Source: Serpentinimonas raichei
GTDB lineage: Bacteria > Pseudomonadota > Gammaproteobacteria > Burkholderiales > Burkholderiaceae_C
NCBI RefSeq assembly: GCF_000828895.1
Contig: NZ_AP014568.1
Span: 124,001 to 188,000, forward strand
Direction: 5' to 3'
DNA length: 64,000 nucleotides
Shown: positions 1-8,064 of the stretch, piece after piece
How the letters are laid out: every line of letters begins with the position of its first letter
Numbering within the stretch: the stretch's first letter is position 1
Made by a program: the position numbers and the translations under genes
The notes under the pieces: generated by a model
The model's database searches: none
Seen by the model: the letters and a program-made list of their open reading frames with translations, nothing else
Told to the model about the DNA's origin: nothing

Positions 1-1705
1 CGCTGAGTTCGATGGCGATGTCGCCCGTGGGGTTGGCATCGTCTTGTACGCTCAGGCCCGAGAGCTCGATCATGCGCCGCGCCAGGTCGATGATGCGCAC
101 CGGCTGCCCCATGTCCAGCACAAACACCTCGCCGCCCTTGGCCATGGCCCCGGCCTGGATGACGAGCTGCGCTGCCTCGGGGATGCTCATGAAGTAGCGC
201 GTGATGTCGGGGTGCGTGAGCGTGAGCGGGCCGCCGTCGCGGATTTGCTGGCGAAACTTGGGCACCACCGAGCCCGATGAGCCCAGCACGTTGCCAAAGC
301 GCACCATGGCAAAGCGGGTCGTGCCCGCGGTGCCCGCCGCGCCCGCCGATGCCGCCGCCAGCGCCTGCAGCACCATTTCGGCCAGGCGCTTGCTGGCGCC
401 CATGATGTTGGTCGGGCGCACCGCTTTGTCGGTGCTCACCAGCACAAAATCGCTCACCCCCGCCTGCAGCGCCGCCTGCGCCGTGCGCAGCGTGCCCAGC
501 ACGTTGTTCTTCACCCCTTCAGCCGGGTTGTGCTCCACCAGCGGCACGTGCTTGTAGGCGGCGGCGTGGTAGACCGTGTGCGGCTGCCAGGTTTGCATGA
601 TTTCGTGCAGGCGCGCGGCGTCTTGCACCGAGGCCAGCAGCGGCAGCAGCTCGATCTGCCCCGGGTCGGCCCCGGCAGCGCCCGCTGTGCGCTTGTCTTC
701 GAGCTCGTGGTGAATGGCGTAGAGGGCGAATTCGCTCTGCTCCAGCAGCAGCAGCTTGGCCGGCCGCACGGCCCAGATCTGGCGGCACAGTTCGCTGCCA
801 ATGGAGCCACCCGCCCCCGTGACCAACACCACCTTGCCGACGATGTTTTTGGCCAGCAAAATGTGGTTGGGGGCCACCGGCTCGCGCCCGAGCAAGTCGT
901 CGAGGTCGAGCTCGCGCACATCGGCCAGGCTCACCTTGCCCTGCGCCAGGTCGTTCATGCTGGGCAGCGTGCGCACCGCCACGTGCGCGGCACGCATTTG
1001 TTCGATCACCTCGTTGCGCCGCTTGCGCCCAATGTTGGGCATGGCCAGCAGCACATCGCGTATGCCTAGGGTGCGCGCCAGCACCGGCAGGTCGGCCGGG
1101 TTGTAGATGGGCAGCCCGTTGAGCACGTGGCCGTGCAGGCGCTCGTCGTCGTCGAGCAAACCGGCCACTTGCAGCTCGGGGCTGTGCTGCATGGCGGCGG
1201 CCAGTTGGCGCCCGCTTTGCCCGGCACCGTAGATCAGCACCCGGGGCCGCTGGGCGCGGCGCAGCAGGCCCTGGTACTGCTCGCCCAGCCAGTGCCGCGC
1301 CAGCGCGCGCGAAGCGCCCACAAACAGCAGCAGCAGCAGCGGCTGGATCAGGCCCACGGTGCGCGGCACGCCCGGCACCCCAATGGCGGTAAAAATCGCC
1401 GCATACAGCAGCGCATAGATTGCCACCGCCCGCGCCACCGCCAGCAGCGCTGGCCAGCCGCTGTAGCGGAAAATGGCCCGGTAAAGCCCCGAGACGATAA
1501 AGATCGGCAGCGCCAGCGCCACCGCGCCCGCCACCGCCCACCGCGCCGCCCCGCTGAGCGGCACCAGCTCGCCCAGGCGCAAATAAAACGCCAACCAGAC
1601 CGTGAGCACGCACAGCGCCAAGTCCACCAGCAGCGCCACGGCGCGCTTGGCGGGGCGGGGCAGGGCGAGGATGGGGGAGCTTAGTTTATGGAGCAACAGA
1701 TTCAT
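1..1705 (-). CDS. nucleoside-diphosphate-sugar 4,6-dehydratase, PglF/WbpM/CapD family (3' end cut by window)
   Basis: An inner-membrane enzyme that would dehydrate UDP-GlcNAc to the 4-keto-6-deoxy sugar, first step of the bacillosamine-type pathway. The frame opens at the ATG at 1705, overlapping the end of the upstream aminotransferase gene by 20 bases, and reads MNLLLHKLSS followed by hydrophobic helices over about the first 130 residues. A first Rossmann motif (YGAGQSG) is followed by the catalytic SDR domain with GAGGSIGSELCRQI and the STDKAVRPTNIMGASK active-site stretch. This layout (membrane domain plus two Rossmann domains, about 600 residues) is typical of PglF/WbpM; 568 codons lie in the window and the stop is outside. 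The aminotransferase and acetyltransferase genes just upstream match the PglE/PglD order. Whether the product is strictly PglF-like or WbpM-like cannot be told from sequence. Confidence 0.88.
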   Translation of the reverse strand, partial: MNLLLHKLSSPILALPRPAKRAVALLVDLALCVLTVWLAFYLRLGELVPLSGAARWAVAGAVALALPIFIVSGLYRAIFRYSGWPALLAVARAVAIYALLYAAIFTAIGVPGVPRTVGLIQPLLLLLFVGASRALARHWLGEQYQGLLRRAQRPRVLIYGAGQSGRQLAAAMQHSPELQVAGLLDDDERLHGHVLNGLPIYNPADLPVLARTLGIRDVLLAMPNIGRKRRNEVIEQMRAAHVAVRTLPSMNDLAQGKVSLADVRELDLDDLLGREPVAPNHILLAKNIVGKVVLVTGAGGSIGSELCRQIWAVRPAKLLLLEQSEFALYAIHHELEDKRTAGAAGADPGQIELLPLLASVQDAARLHEIMQTWQPHTVYHAAAYKHVPLVEHNPAEGVKNNVLGTLRTAQAALQAGVSDFVLVSTDKAVRPTNIMGASKRLAEMVLQALAAASAGAAGTAGTTRFAMVRFGNVLGSSGSVVPKFRQQIRDGGPLTLTHPDITRYFMSIPEAAQLVIQAGAMAKGGEVFVLDMGQPVRIIDLARRMIELSGLSVQDDANPTGDIAIELS

Positions 1706-2906
1706 CCAATTTCAAACTACCAGAAGCCTCGTGCAGCACACCAGCGGCCACTGTGGCTGCCTGGTTCATCTCGGCCACGGTCAGCGTGGGGTGCACCAAA
1801 AACATCAGGCTGGTTGCGCCCATTTGCTTGGCAACAGGCAGCCGCTCGGCCGGCCGCCAGCCGGTGTGGTCAAAGGCTTTTTCCAGGTACACCTCGGAAC
1901 AACTGCCTTGGTAGCAGGGCACCCCTTGGGCATTGATGGCCTCGATGATGCGCTCGCGGCTCCAGCCGGTGGCCAGATTTTCGGGGCGCACATAGGCGTA
2001 AAACTTGTACTGCGCGTGAACCGACTCTGCACCCGCCAGTTCAGGCAAACGCACCGGCCCGCTTGGGCCAGCAAAAGGCTGCAAAGCCCGCCTTAATAGG
2101 GCGGCATGGGCGTTGCGCTGCGCAGTCCATTCAGGCATTCGGCGCAATTGAATCCGCCCTATCGCCGCCTGCACCTCCAGCATGCGCCAGTTGGTGCCAA
2201 AGCTCTCGTGCAACCAGCGAAAACCGGGCGCGTGCTGGCGCTCGTACACGGCCGCATAGCTTTTGCCGTGGTCTTTGTAGGCCCACATGGCGCGCCACAA
2301 GTGTTCATCGTTGAGCGTGACCATGCCGCCTTCGCCGCCGGTCGTCATGATCTTGTCTTGGCAAAAGCTCCAAGCCCCCACGTGGCCGATGCTGCCCACG
2401 CTGCGGCCCTTGTAGCGGGCCCCATGGGCTTGGGCGCAGTCTTCAATCACCTTAAGTCCGTGCCGCTCGGCCAAGGCCATGATCGGGTCCATGTCGCAAG
2501 GCCAGCCCGCCAAATGCACGCAGACCACCGCCTTGGTGCGCGGCGTCAGCACCGCCTCGATGGTGCGGGCCGATAGGTTGCCACTGTCGGGTTCTACATC
2601 GGCAAACACCGGCGTGGCCCCGGCATTCACCACGCACGACACACTGGCAATAAAGGTGCGCGGCGTTACCACCACCTCGTCACCGGGGCCTATCCCCAGC
2701 CCCTTCAGGGCCAAGTCAAGCGCCAGCGTGCCGTTGGCCAAGGCGATGGCGTGGCGCGTGCCACACCAAGCGGCAAACTCGCGCTCAAACTCGCGGCATT
2801 CGGTGCCAGTCCAGTAGTTCACCTTGTTCGATTGCAGCACCTGCAGCACCGCCTGCACCTCATCGGCGCTGTGGCTGGGCCAGGGGGAAAAGGCGGTGTT
2901 TAGCAT
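1686..2906 (-). CDS. DegT/DnrJ/EryC1/StrS PLP aminotransferase, PglE-like
   Basis: A PLP-dependent sugar aminotransferase, likely converting the 4-keto product of the dehydratase encoded next to it into a 4-amino sugar. The 406-residue protein begins MLNTAFSPWP at 2906. Upstream in-frame residues would overlap the acetyltransferase gene, so this start, 20 bases after that gene, is preferred. Family marks include the ALANGT segment near residue 55, the cofactor-contacting VIEDCAQAHG near 153-162, and the Schiff-base lysine K185 in SFCQDKIMTTGGEGG. It lies between the NeuD/PglD-type acetyltransferase and the PglF-type dehydratase, the gene set expected for UDP-diNAc-bacillosamine. The substrate is inferred from this context; other 4-amino sugars are possible. 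Confidence 0.87.
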   Translation of the reverse strand: MLNTAFSPWPSHSADEVQAVLQVLQSNKVNYWTGTECREFEREFAAWCGTRHAIALANGTLALDLALKGLGIGPGDEVVVTPRTFIASVSCVVNAGATPVFADVEPDSGNLSARTIEAVLTPRTKAVVCVHLAGWPCDMDPIMALAERHGLKVIEDCAQAHGARYKGRSVGSIGHVGAWSFCQDKIMTTGGEGGMVTLNDEHLWRAMWAYKDHGKSYAAVYERQHAPGFRWLHESFGTNWRMLEVQAAIGRIQLRRMPEWTAQRNAHAALLRRALQPFAGPSGPVRLPELAGAESVHAQYKFYAYVRPENLATGWSRERIIEAINAQGVPCYQGSCSEVYLEKAFDHTGWRPAERLPVAKQMGATSLMFLVHPTLTVAEMNQAATVAAGVLHEASGSLKLDESVAP

Positions 2907-2925
2907 AAAAATTGCTGTAATTGAT

Positions 2926-3582
2926 TCACGATTTGCGGCTGGCAAAGGGGGCGGCCGGGTTGCCCACCACCGTGGCCCCTGGCGGCACACTTTTGGTCAC
3001 CACCGCCCCCATGCCCACCACCGCCCCCATACCTATGACCAAGGGCTGCCCGGGCTGGCCCTGTTTGATCACGGCACCGGTGCCAATGTAGGCGTGGTCT
3101 TGCACCACCACATTGCCGTTGCACATCACACCGGGGGCAAAGGTCACGTAATCGCCAATCACGCAGTCGTGTTCCACGTAGCTGTACAGGTTGGCATGGA
3201 AGTGCTTGCCAATTCGGATGTTGCTGGTGAGGGTGACAAAGGGGCAGAGAATGGCCCCTACACCCAGTTGCACATCGTCTAGCTGCACCACGTTCGCGGC
3301 GCGCACCTCGAAGAACTGCACACCATCGGCCATGCAGCGCTCCACCAGCTTCTGGCGCACGCTGCTGTTGGCTATGGCAATGTTGATGTGTCGGCTGGTG
3401 GCTGGCAAGGCCAGCCAATCGGCATAGCGCAGCACTTGGTGGCCATTGCACTCGGCTGCGGGGGGGTTGTCGTCCACAAACACCAACTGGTGCGGCTCGC
3501 CGCTGGCGGCCCACTGCTGGCGGGCCAGTGGCAGCACAGCACGGCCACAGCCGCTGGCACCAAAAATGGCGATTTGTTTCAT
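2926..3582 (-). CDS. NeuD/PglD-family sugar O/N-acetyltransferase
   Basis: A 218-residue acetyltransferase of the NeuD/PglD family, probably acetylating the 4-amino group of the sugar made by the following aminotransferase and the preceding dehydratase-type chemistry. The N-terminal part is a small Rossmann-like domain (IAIFGASGCGRAV), followed from about residue 95 by a left-handed beta-helix of hexapeptide repeats (VGVGAILCPFVTLTSN, IGDYVTFAPGVMCNG). The likely catalytic histidine lies in YVEHDCVIGD. It ends with the usual acyl-CoA-site loop GNPAAPF. It is separated from the vapC 3' end by about 70 bases. The family is clear; the acceptor sugar is inferred from the neighbours. Confidence 0.87.
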   Translation of the reverse strand: MKQIAIFGASGCGRAVLPLARQQWAASGEPHQLVFVDDNPPAAECNGHQVLRYADWLALPATSRHINIAIANSSVRQKLVERCMADGVQFFEVRAANVVQLDDVQLGVGAILCPFVTLTSNIRIGKHFHANLYSYVEHDCVIGDYVTFAPGVMCNGNVVVQDHAYIGTGAVIKQGQPGQPLVIGMGAVVGMGAVVTKSVPPGATVVGNPAAPFASRKS

Positions 3583-3650
3583 GGCGGAAAATTTGCTTTT
3601 GTCACACCTGCAGCGTTTTCATGATGGGCATTGCTTGCGCTTCCTGCGTT

Positions 3651-4055
3651 CTATGCGCCCAGCGCCCATTCCTCTACCGCCAAGCCCGGTACGCGCAAAA
3701 ACTCTCTGGCGTTGTTGGTGATCAGCACCGAGTCCTCGGCCAAGGCGTGCGCAGCAATCATCAAATCCATGCCACCAATCGGCTGCCCGGTGCGCTCCAG
3801 CGTGGCCCGAATGTGGGCGTAATGGTGGGTAGCCTCTAGGGGCCAAGGCCGTACGTCAAAACCCGCCAACCACGCTTCCACCGCTGCCTTGAACTTGGGT
3901 GACGCCAACTTGGCTGCCCCAAAGCGCAGCTCGGCCGCCACGATGCCCGACAGCCACACTTGGCTGCGCTCAAGCCCGGCAAAGCGCGCCACCATTTCGG
4001 CAGGGTGACGCCGCAGGATGTAGCTGCAAATGTTGGTGTCCAAGGTGCGGCGCAT
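3651..4055 (-). CDS. vapC: VapC-type PIN-domain ribonuclease toxin
   Basis: A 134-residue PIN-domain toxin, expected to be a Mg-dependent RNase neutralised by the AbrB-type protein encoded 9 bases upstream. The acidic PIN residues are visible: D in LDTNICSYIL (residue 6), E in AAELRFG, D in GGMDLMIAAHAL and the N/D region LITNNAREF. Length is normal for the family, and nothing suggests inactivation. The pair sits in the same orientation as the flanking glycan genes, between the phosphoglycosyl transferase and the PglD-like acetyltransferase, so it interrupts an otherwise coherent sugar operon and probably came in as a cassette. Confidence 0.87.
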   Translation of the reverse strand: MRRTLDTNICSYILRRHPAEMVARFAGLERSQVWLSGIVAAELRFGAAKLASPKFKAAVEAWLAGFDVRPWPLEATHHYAHIRATLERTGQPIGGMDLMIAAHALAEDSVLITNNAREFLRVPGLAVEEWALGA

Positions 4056-4064
4056 GGCGCTCGC

Positions 4065-4316
4065 TCAGCCCCAGTTGCGCTCTTGCGGCTGAAGGTCTTG
4101 CCTGTCGGCCAAAAAGTTGTCTGGCAGGGGCGCTGCGTTGGCGTAAAACCCCTGCAGCCAAACGCCCATGTCCTGCGTGGTCGGAGTTTGCGGGTGCAAC
4201 CATAAATCAGCTCCAACCTGCTCGATGCGCACCTCTTTGGCCGTCAGGCGCAAGCGCGCAGGCAAGCGCAACGCTTGGCTGCGACCACTCATGAATACCT
4301 TTGCGGTGATGGTCAT
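4065..4316 (-). CDS. vapB: VapB-type antitoxin (AbrB/SpoVT fold)
   Basis: An 83-residue antitoxin, DNA-binding through an N-terminal swapped-hairpin AbrB domain and toxin-binding through its C-terminal tail. The start is MTITAKVFMSGRSQALRLP at 4316, because a strong AAGGAGG ribosome site lies just upstream; the frame stays open further upstream but without such a site. The motif SGRSQALRLPARLRL is typical of VapB proteins paired with the 130-140-residue VapC class. The vapC gene follows after 9 bases. A perfect 10-bp palindrome lies in the promoter region, consistent with autorepression. Confidence 0.84.
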   Translation of the reverse strand: MTITAKVFMSGRSQALRLPARLRLTAKEVRIEQVGADLWLHPQTPTTQDMGVWLQGFYANAAPLPDNFLADRQDLQPQERNWG

Positions 4317-4328
4317 GGCACCCTCCTT

Positions 4329-4338
4329 GTCATATGAC
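4329..4338. promoter_or_regulatory. palindrome upstream of vapBC, possible operator
   Basis: The perfect palindrome GTCATATGAC lies 12 bases upstream of the vapB start and directly upstream of the AAGGAGG ribosome site. VapB proteins commonly bind inverted repeats at their own promoter, so this is a reasonable operator candidate. A 10-bp palindrome can also arise by chance, and no clear -35/-10 pair could be fixed around it. Confidence 0.35.
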
Positions 4339-4360
4339 TCTGACGTATTACAACACAAAC

Positions 4361-4969
4361 TCAGTCGCCATGCACCTTGTTTTGCGTGCCCTTAAACTTG
4401 GGCATGGTGGCCTCGCCTTGGGCGCTGATGCCATCGCGAAGCAGCACCTTTTTCACGGTGAGCCAGAGGATCTTGATGTCCAGCCACAGGCTGCGGTGGT
4501 CCACGTACCACAGGTCGAGCTTGAACTTGTCTTCCCAGCCAATGGCGTTGCGCCCATTTACTTGCGCCCAGCCCGTGATGCCGGGGCGCACCTCGTGGCG
4601 GCGGGCCTGCTCGGGGGTGTAGAGCGGCAGGTATTCCATCAGCAGCGGGCGCGGACCCACTAGGCTCATGTCACCTTTTAGCACATTCCACAGCTCGGGC
4701 AGTTCGTCTAGGCTGGTGGCGCGCAGCCAGCGCCCAAAGGGCGTCAGGCGCACGGTGTCGGGCAGCAACTGGCCATCAGGGCCGCGCGCATCCGTCATGG
4801 TGCGGAATTTCACCATTTGGAACGGTTGGCCGCGCAGGCCGGGGCGCACCTGGCGGAAAAAAACCGGGCTGCCCAGCTTGCGGCGCACCTGCCAGATCAG
4901 CAGCAGCAGGGGCAGTGCCAAGGCCAGCAGGCCTAGGGCTGAAAGTACAAGGTCAAACAGGCGCTTCAT
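4361..4969 (-). CDS. small polyprenyl-phosphate glycosyl-1-phosphate transferase, PglC/WcaJ-C family
   Basis: A monotopic membrane enzyme that starts the glycan by moving a sugar phosphate from a UDP-sugar to undecaprenyl phosphate. It is 202 residues from the ATG at 4969 (MKRLFDLVLS); a TTG three codons earlier overlaps the upstream stop and is a weaker choice. One N-terminal re-entrant hydrophobic segment is followed by the conserved GSPVFFRQVRPG, FKMRTM-like MVKFRTMTD, the catalytic DELPELWNVLKGDMSLVGPRPL and PGITGWAQVNGRN. The short length matches PglC rather than the long WcaJ type. With PglD/E/F-like genes downstream, UDP-diNAc-bacillosamine is a plausible donor. A 66-bp frameshifted copy of its 5' end is found at 7556-7621. 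Confidence 0.9.
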   Translation of the reverse strand: MKRLFDLVLSALGLLALALPLLLLIWQVRRKLGSPVFFRQVRPGLRGQPFQMVKFRTMTDARGPDGQLLPDTVRLTPFGRWLRATSLDELPELWNVLKGDMSLVGPRPLLMEYLPLYTPEQARRHEVRPGITGWAQVNGRNAIGWEDKFKLDLWYVDHRSLWLDIKILWLTVKKVLLRDGISAQGEATMPKFKGTQNKVHGD

Positions 4970-4974
4970 GGTGC

Positions 4975-6207
4975 TCAACGGCTTTGTGCCAACTGCTTGA
5001 ACAATTCACCAAACCGCTGTACGCCAACTTCCAAACCCAAGTGCTGTTGGTAAAACGCCTTGGCCTGCCGGCCCATCGTTGCCAACTCATCGGGGCTTGC
5101 GTTGGCCAACTGCTCTGCGGCTTGGGCCAAGGCTTGCGGGTTTTCTGATTCGGTAACCACACCGCCACCAGACTGTTGGACCATCTCGGCGGCGTCTCCA
5201 CCCACTGCCATGATTAGCAGTTTACCCGCTGCCATATAGGCTTGGGTTTTTGAGGGAATCGTGATTTCAAATAGCGGGTCTTTGCGCAAATGCACCAGAA
5301 GCGCGTCCGCAGCTTGCAAGTAAGCCCCAACCTCGGTCATGGGTACGGCGGGCAAGAAAACCACATTGCTTAGGTGCCGTCGCGCAGCTTCGGATTTTAG
5401 ACGCTCCAGTTCTACCCCGCCACCCAGCATCACCCAGCAGACCCGGCTGCCTTGCTGCTGCAGCAACTCTGCGGCTTGCAGTACAGTGTCCAACGCCTGA
5501 GCCTTGCCCATATTGCCAGCAAACAAAATACGAAATTGGCCCGCACTGGGAAATGTGGCGGCAACCTCTCCTACTGGAGAGGACAGCGACCCTTCGTCGG
5601 CCCAGTTGTACACCACGCTCAACTTGGCTTCGGGCACGCCTCGTTGTTGCAACAGGCGCTTAAAGCCTGGTGACAGCACCACGATTCGGTCCACCCGTCG
5701 ATACACCCAATTGCACACCACATCCACCACCCGCAGAGCACGGGCGTTGTTAAGCATACCCGTTGCCCGCAAGGTATCGGGCCACATGTCTTGAATGTCG
5801 TACACCACCGGAATGCGCAGGAAAACACGCATGATGCTCGCCACAACGCCCACCGTCAATGGCGGGTGATAGGCATAGATCACATCGGCCCGCTTGGCCA
5901 CGAACAGACCATAAAACAGTGCCGAAGCCGCAAAGCTGGAGTAATTCAGCACCCGCTTCAGAGCCGATTGGTCGTGATTGGGATAGAGCGGCACTCTGGT
6001 GATGTGGACGCCATCGATGTGCTCGCGTTGCAAGCACTTCAGCTTGTAGCCCGGGTATAGCTTGCCGCCAGGGTAGTTTGGGAAGCCAGTCAGCACCTCC
6101 ACCTCAAAACCCTGCCTCACCAATTCGCGGGCAAACACCAAGCCCTTGAAGGTGGGTTCAGGGTCAAACCATTGGGTCAGCAGCAGAACGCGAATGGCTT
6201 TGCGCAC
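4975..6207 (-). CDS. wbuB: GT4-family glycosyltransferase, WbuB-like (probable L-FucNAc transferase)
   Basis: A 410-residue GT-B glycosyltransferase likely adding N-acetyl-L-fucosamine to the lipid-linked acceptor. I take the GTG at 6207 as start because GAGG precedes it by six bases; a GTG at 6231 would overlap the upstream gene by 16 bases. The N-terminal domain has the WbuB-type signature LLLTQWFDPEPTFKG and GFPNYPGGKLYPGY. The C-terminal donor domain has FAGNMGKAQALDTVLQAA and ends in the acidic stretch around PLFEITIPSKTQAYMAAGK. WbuB proteins in O26-type clusters are linked to FnlA/B/C, and here wbjD is directly upstream. The sugar specificity is inferred from that context. Confidence 0.85.
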   Translation of the reverse strand: MRKAIRVLLLTQWFDPEPTFKGLVFARELVRQGFEVEVLTGFPNYPGGKLYPGYKLKCLQREHIDGVHITRVPLYPNHDQSALKRVLNYSSFAASALFYGLFVAKRADVIYAYHPPLTVGVVASIMRVFLRIPVVYDIQDMWPDTLRATGMLNNARALRVVDVVCNWVYRRVDRIVVLSPGFKRLLQQRGVPEAKLSVVYNWADEGSLSSPVGEVAATFPSAGQFRILFAGNMGKAQALDTVLQAAELLQQQGSRVCWVMLGGGVELERLKSEAARRHLSNVVFLPAVPMTEVGAYLQAADALLVHLRKDPLFEITIPSKTQAYMAAGKLLIMAVGGDAAEMVQQSGGGVVTESENPQALAQAAEQLANASPDELATMGRQAKAFYQQHLGLEVGVQRFGELFKQLAQSR

Positions 6208-6215
6208 CGGCGGCC

Positions 6216-7352
6216 TCAGTACTTCTTCCACACCACGCGGTTCACGTAGTCGGTGTAGCTGTGGATAATGCGCAGCACCTTTGCGCTCACATTGGGCATG
6301 CTGTAGTCGGCCACCAAGCGCAGCGCGCGCTCGTGGCCACGGGGCTGGGTTTGCAAAATTGCCAAGCCCTGGCGCACGCGCTCTACCTCTAGGCCCACCA
6401 TCATTACGGCGGCTTCTTCCATGCCCTCGGGGCGTTCGTGCGCCTCGCGCAGGTTCAGGGCCGGAAAGTTGAGGATGGACGACTCCTCGCTGATCGTGCC
6501 GCTGTCAGACAGTACGGCACGGGCGTTCATTTGCAAGTTTACGTAGTCGTGAAAGCCCAGTGGTTTCAGCAGGCGCACCAGCGGGTGAAACTTGGCACCT
6601 GTCAAGTCCACCCGCTTTTGGGTGCGCGGGTGAGTTGACACCACCACTGGCAAGCCGTGGTCTTGGGCCACGGCGTTCAGCACGGCAACGAGCTTGGTGA
6701 AAGACTTATCCGATTCGATGTTCTCTTCGCGGTGCGCGCTCACCACAAAGTACTGCTCGGGCTGCAAACCCAAGCGGCCCAAGGCGTCAGATGCCTTGAT
6801 CTGCGGCAAGTAGTGGTGCAGCACCTCGTACATCGGGCTGCCGGTTTTAATCACTTGGTCGGGTGGCAAGCCCTCGCGCAACAGGTAGTCGCGGGCAATG
6901 GTGCTGTAGGTGAGGTTGATGTCGGCCGTGTGGTCCACGATGCGCCGGTTGGTCTCTTCGGGCACGCGCTGGTCAAAACAGCGGTTGCCGGCTTCCATGT
7001 GGAAGATCGGCACCTTGCGCCGCTTGGCCGGAATCACCGACAGGCAGCTATTGGTGTCGCCCAACACCAGCATGGCTTCGGGCTGCTCTTGGGCCAGCAC
7101 CCCATCCACGGCTGTAATCAGGTTGCCTATGGTGTTGGCGGCGCCCGTGCTGCCTGCGGCACTGTTCAAAAAATAATCAGGTTTGCGCACACTCAGGTCG
7201 TCAAAAAACACCTGGTTCAGCTCGTAATCGTAATTCTGCCCGGTGTGCACCAGCACATGGTCGCAATGCGCATCCAACTTAGCCAACACGCGCGACAGTC
7301 GAATGATCTCGGGCCGAGTGCCCACGACCGACATGACTTTAAGCTTCTTCAT
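6216..7352 (-). CDS. wbjD: UDP-2-acetamido-2,6-dideoxy-L-talose 2-epimerase (WbjD/FnlC/Cap5G type)
   Basis: A 378-residue non-hydrolysing 2-epimerase related to WecB that completes UDP-L-FucNAc synthesis by inverting C2 of the L-talose intermediate. The start KKLKVMSVVGTRPEIIRLS shows the nucleotide-sugar fold, followed by HTGQNYDYELNQVFFDDL, GDTNSCLSV, HMEAGNRCFDQRVPEETNRR and the SDSGTISEESSILNFPALNLR active-site region. The RCFDQRVPEE sequence is characteristic of the Cap5G/WbjD branch rather than of classical WecB. The other two enzymes of the pathway, WbjB and WbjC, are upstream in the same direction, separated from it by a fitAB cassette and a gene fragment. Confidence 0.9.
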   Translation of the reverse strand: MKKLKVMSVVGTRPEIIRLSRVLAKLDAHCDHVLVHTGQNYDYELNQVFFDDLSVRKPDYFLNSAAGSTGAANTIGNLITAVDGVLAQEQPEAMLVLGDTNSCLSVIPAKRRKVPIFHMEAGNRCFDQRVPEETNRRIVDHTADINLTYSTIARDYLLREGLPPDQVIKTGSPMYEVLHHYLPQIKASDALGRLGLQPEQYFVVSAHREENIESDKSFTKLVAVLNAVAQDHGLPVVVSTHPRTQKRVDLTGAKFHPLVRLLKPLGFHDYVNLQMNARAVLSDSGTISEESSILNFPALNLREAHERPEGMEEAAVMMVGLEVERVRQGLAILQTQPRGHERALRLVADYSMPNVSAKVLRIIHSYTDYVNRVVWKKY

Positions 7353-7555
7353 ACTTCAAATAAAATATCACCAGGTGCCCGGGAATCACTGCGCTGATTT
7401 GGCACTTACACCTTGGGCACCATGTGCTCCAGGTGGCGTTGCTTCATTGGCTGTGAGTGCGCTTGGCTCGATGCCAAAGATTTCGGTAAATTCATTTTCA
7501 AACCGCTCCTTTATACACGAGCCCCGGGGCAAAACGATTGCGGTGCTCATGCAGC
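7353..7555 (-). other. region after the sugar-transferase fragment; short ORF without recognised function
   Basis: This 203-base stretch between the sugar-transferase fragment and wbjD holds no recognisable complete gene. On the minus strand a frame continuous with the duplicated ALPLL codons reads on to a stop at 7386. It contains an internal MSTAIVLPRG start at 7550 and a segment FENEFTEIFGIEPSALTANE that faintly resembles the beginning of an acyl carrier protein. That resemblance is too weak for a call. The stretch could be the tail of a lost gene dragged in with the duplication. Confidence 0.4.
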
Positions 7556-7621
7556 CCAGCAGGGGCAGTGCCAAGGCCAGCCGGCCTTGGCTGAAAGTAC
7601 AAGGTCAAACGGGCGCTTCAT
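7556..7621 (-). pseudogene. duplicated 5' fragment of the PglC-like sugar transferase, frameshifted
   Basis: From the ATG at 7621, which overlaps the fitB stop as ATGA, the minus strand repeats the first about 66 bases of the sugar transferase gene (4905-4969) nearly exactly. It reads MKRPFDLVLSA before a one-base loss puts it out of frame (KAGWPW instead of LGLLAL). Homology ends abruptly after the codons for ALPLL. It is a non-functional fragment, showing that the fitAB cassette region carries DNA that once lay beside, or recombined with, another sugar transferase gene. Confidence 0.85.
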
Positions 7622-8064
7622 GGCCCGCTTGGTTTTACATCCCAAGGGTTGATTACCGTCAGATGGTCGATCCCCTCGAAGTCCTTGGTGTTGCGGGTCA
7701 CCAGTGGCAGCCGATTGGCCAGTGCAATAGCCGCAATTTGTGCGTCTTCTGTGGTGATGGGTCGCCCAGATCGCACTCTTTGTGCTCGAACCATGGCGCA
7801 ATGTGCTGCCGCAGCGGCGTCAAAAGGCAAGCAGCGCCCCGACCATTCGGACGCAAACATTTCCTCGGCCGCTTGTGCCAAACCATCGCGCCGTTTGCCT
7901 GCAGGCAGCAAAGCCACGCCCGTCAAAATCTCGGCTTGTGTAATGGCCGACGTTCTCATGGCCGCCTGCGGTAGTTGCGCAAACCACGCCATCACCTTGC
8001 TGGAAGGGTTTTCGCGCATCAATTCCGACAGCACATTGGTATCCAGCAAGTAGGCGGACGTCAT
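7618..8064 (-). CDS. FitB/VapC-like PIN-domain toxin
   Basis: A 148-residue PIN-domain protein of the FitB type, a probable ribonuclease toxin. Acidic residues are in LLDTNVLSELMR (residue 8), the AEILTG motif, TEDAQIAAIAL and the final VTRNTKDFEGI. The FitB hallmark PW/W near the C-terminus is present (INPWDVKPSG). It overlaps the antitoxin gene by four bases (ATGA), implying translational coupling. Its own stop overlaps the ATG of the sugar-transferase fragment. The pair separates wbjC from wbjD, which normally adjoin. Confidence 0.87.
   Translation of the reverse strand: MTSAYLLDTNVLSELMRENPSSKVMAWFAQLPQAAMRTSAITQAEILTGVALLPAGKRRDGLAQAAEEMFASEWSGRCLPFDAAAAAHCAMVRAQRVRSGRPITTEDAQIAAIALANRLPLVTRNTKDFEGIDHLTVINPWDVKPSGP

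Noticed and set aside
519..1613. 364-codon minus-strand frame at the left edge
   Set aside because: Out of frame with the dehydratase gene, whose true frame runs off the window and shows the Rossmann and SDR motifs.
7386..7550. Acyl-carrier-protein-like short gene after the sugar transferase fragment
   Set aside because: Only the FTEIFGIEPSALT stretch is suggestive; no DSL phosphopantetheine site and no ribosome site.
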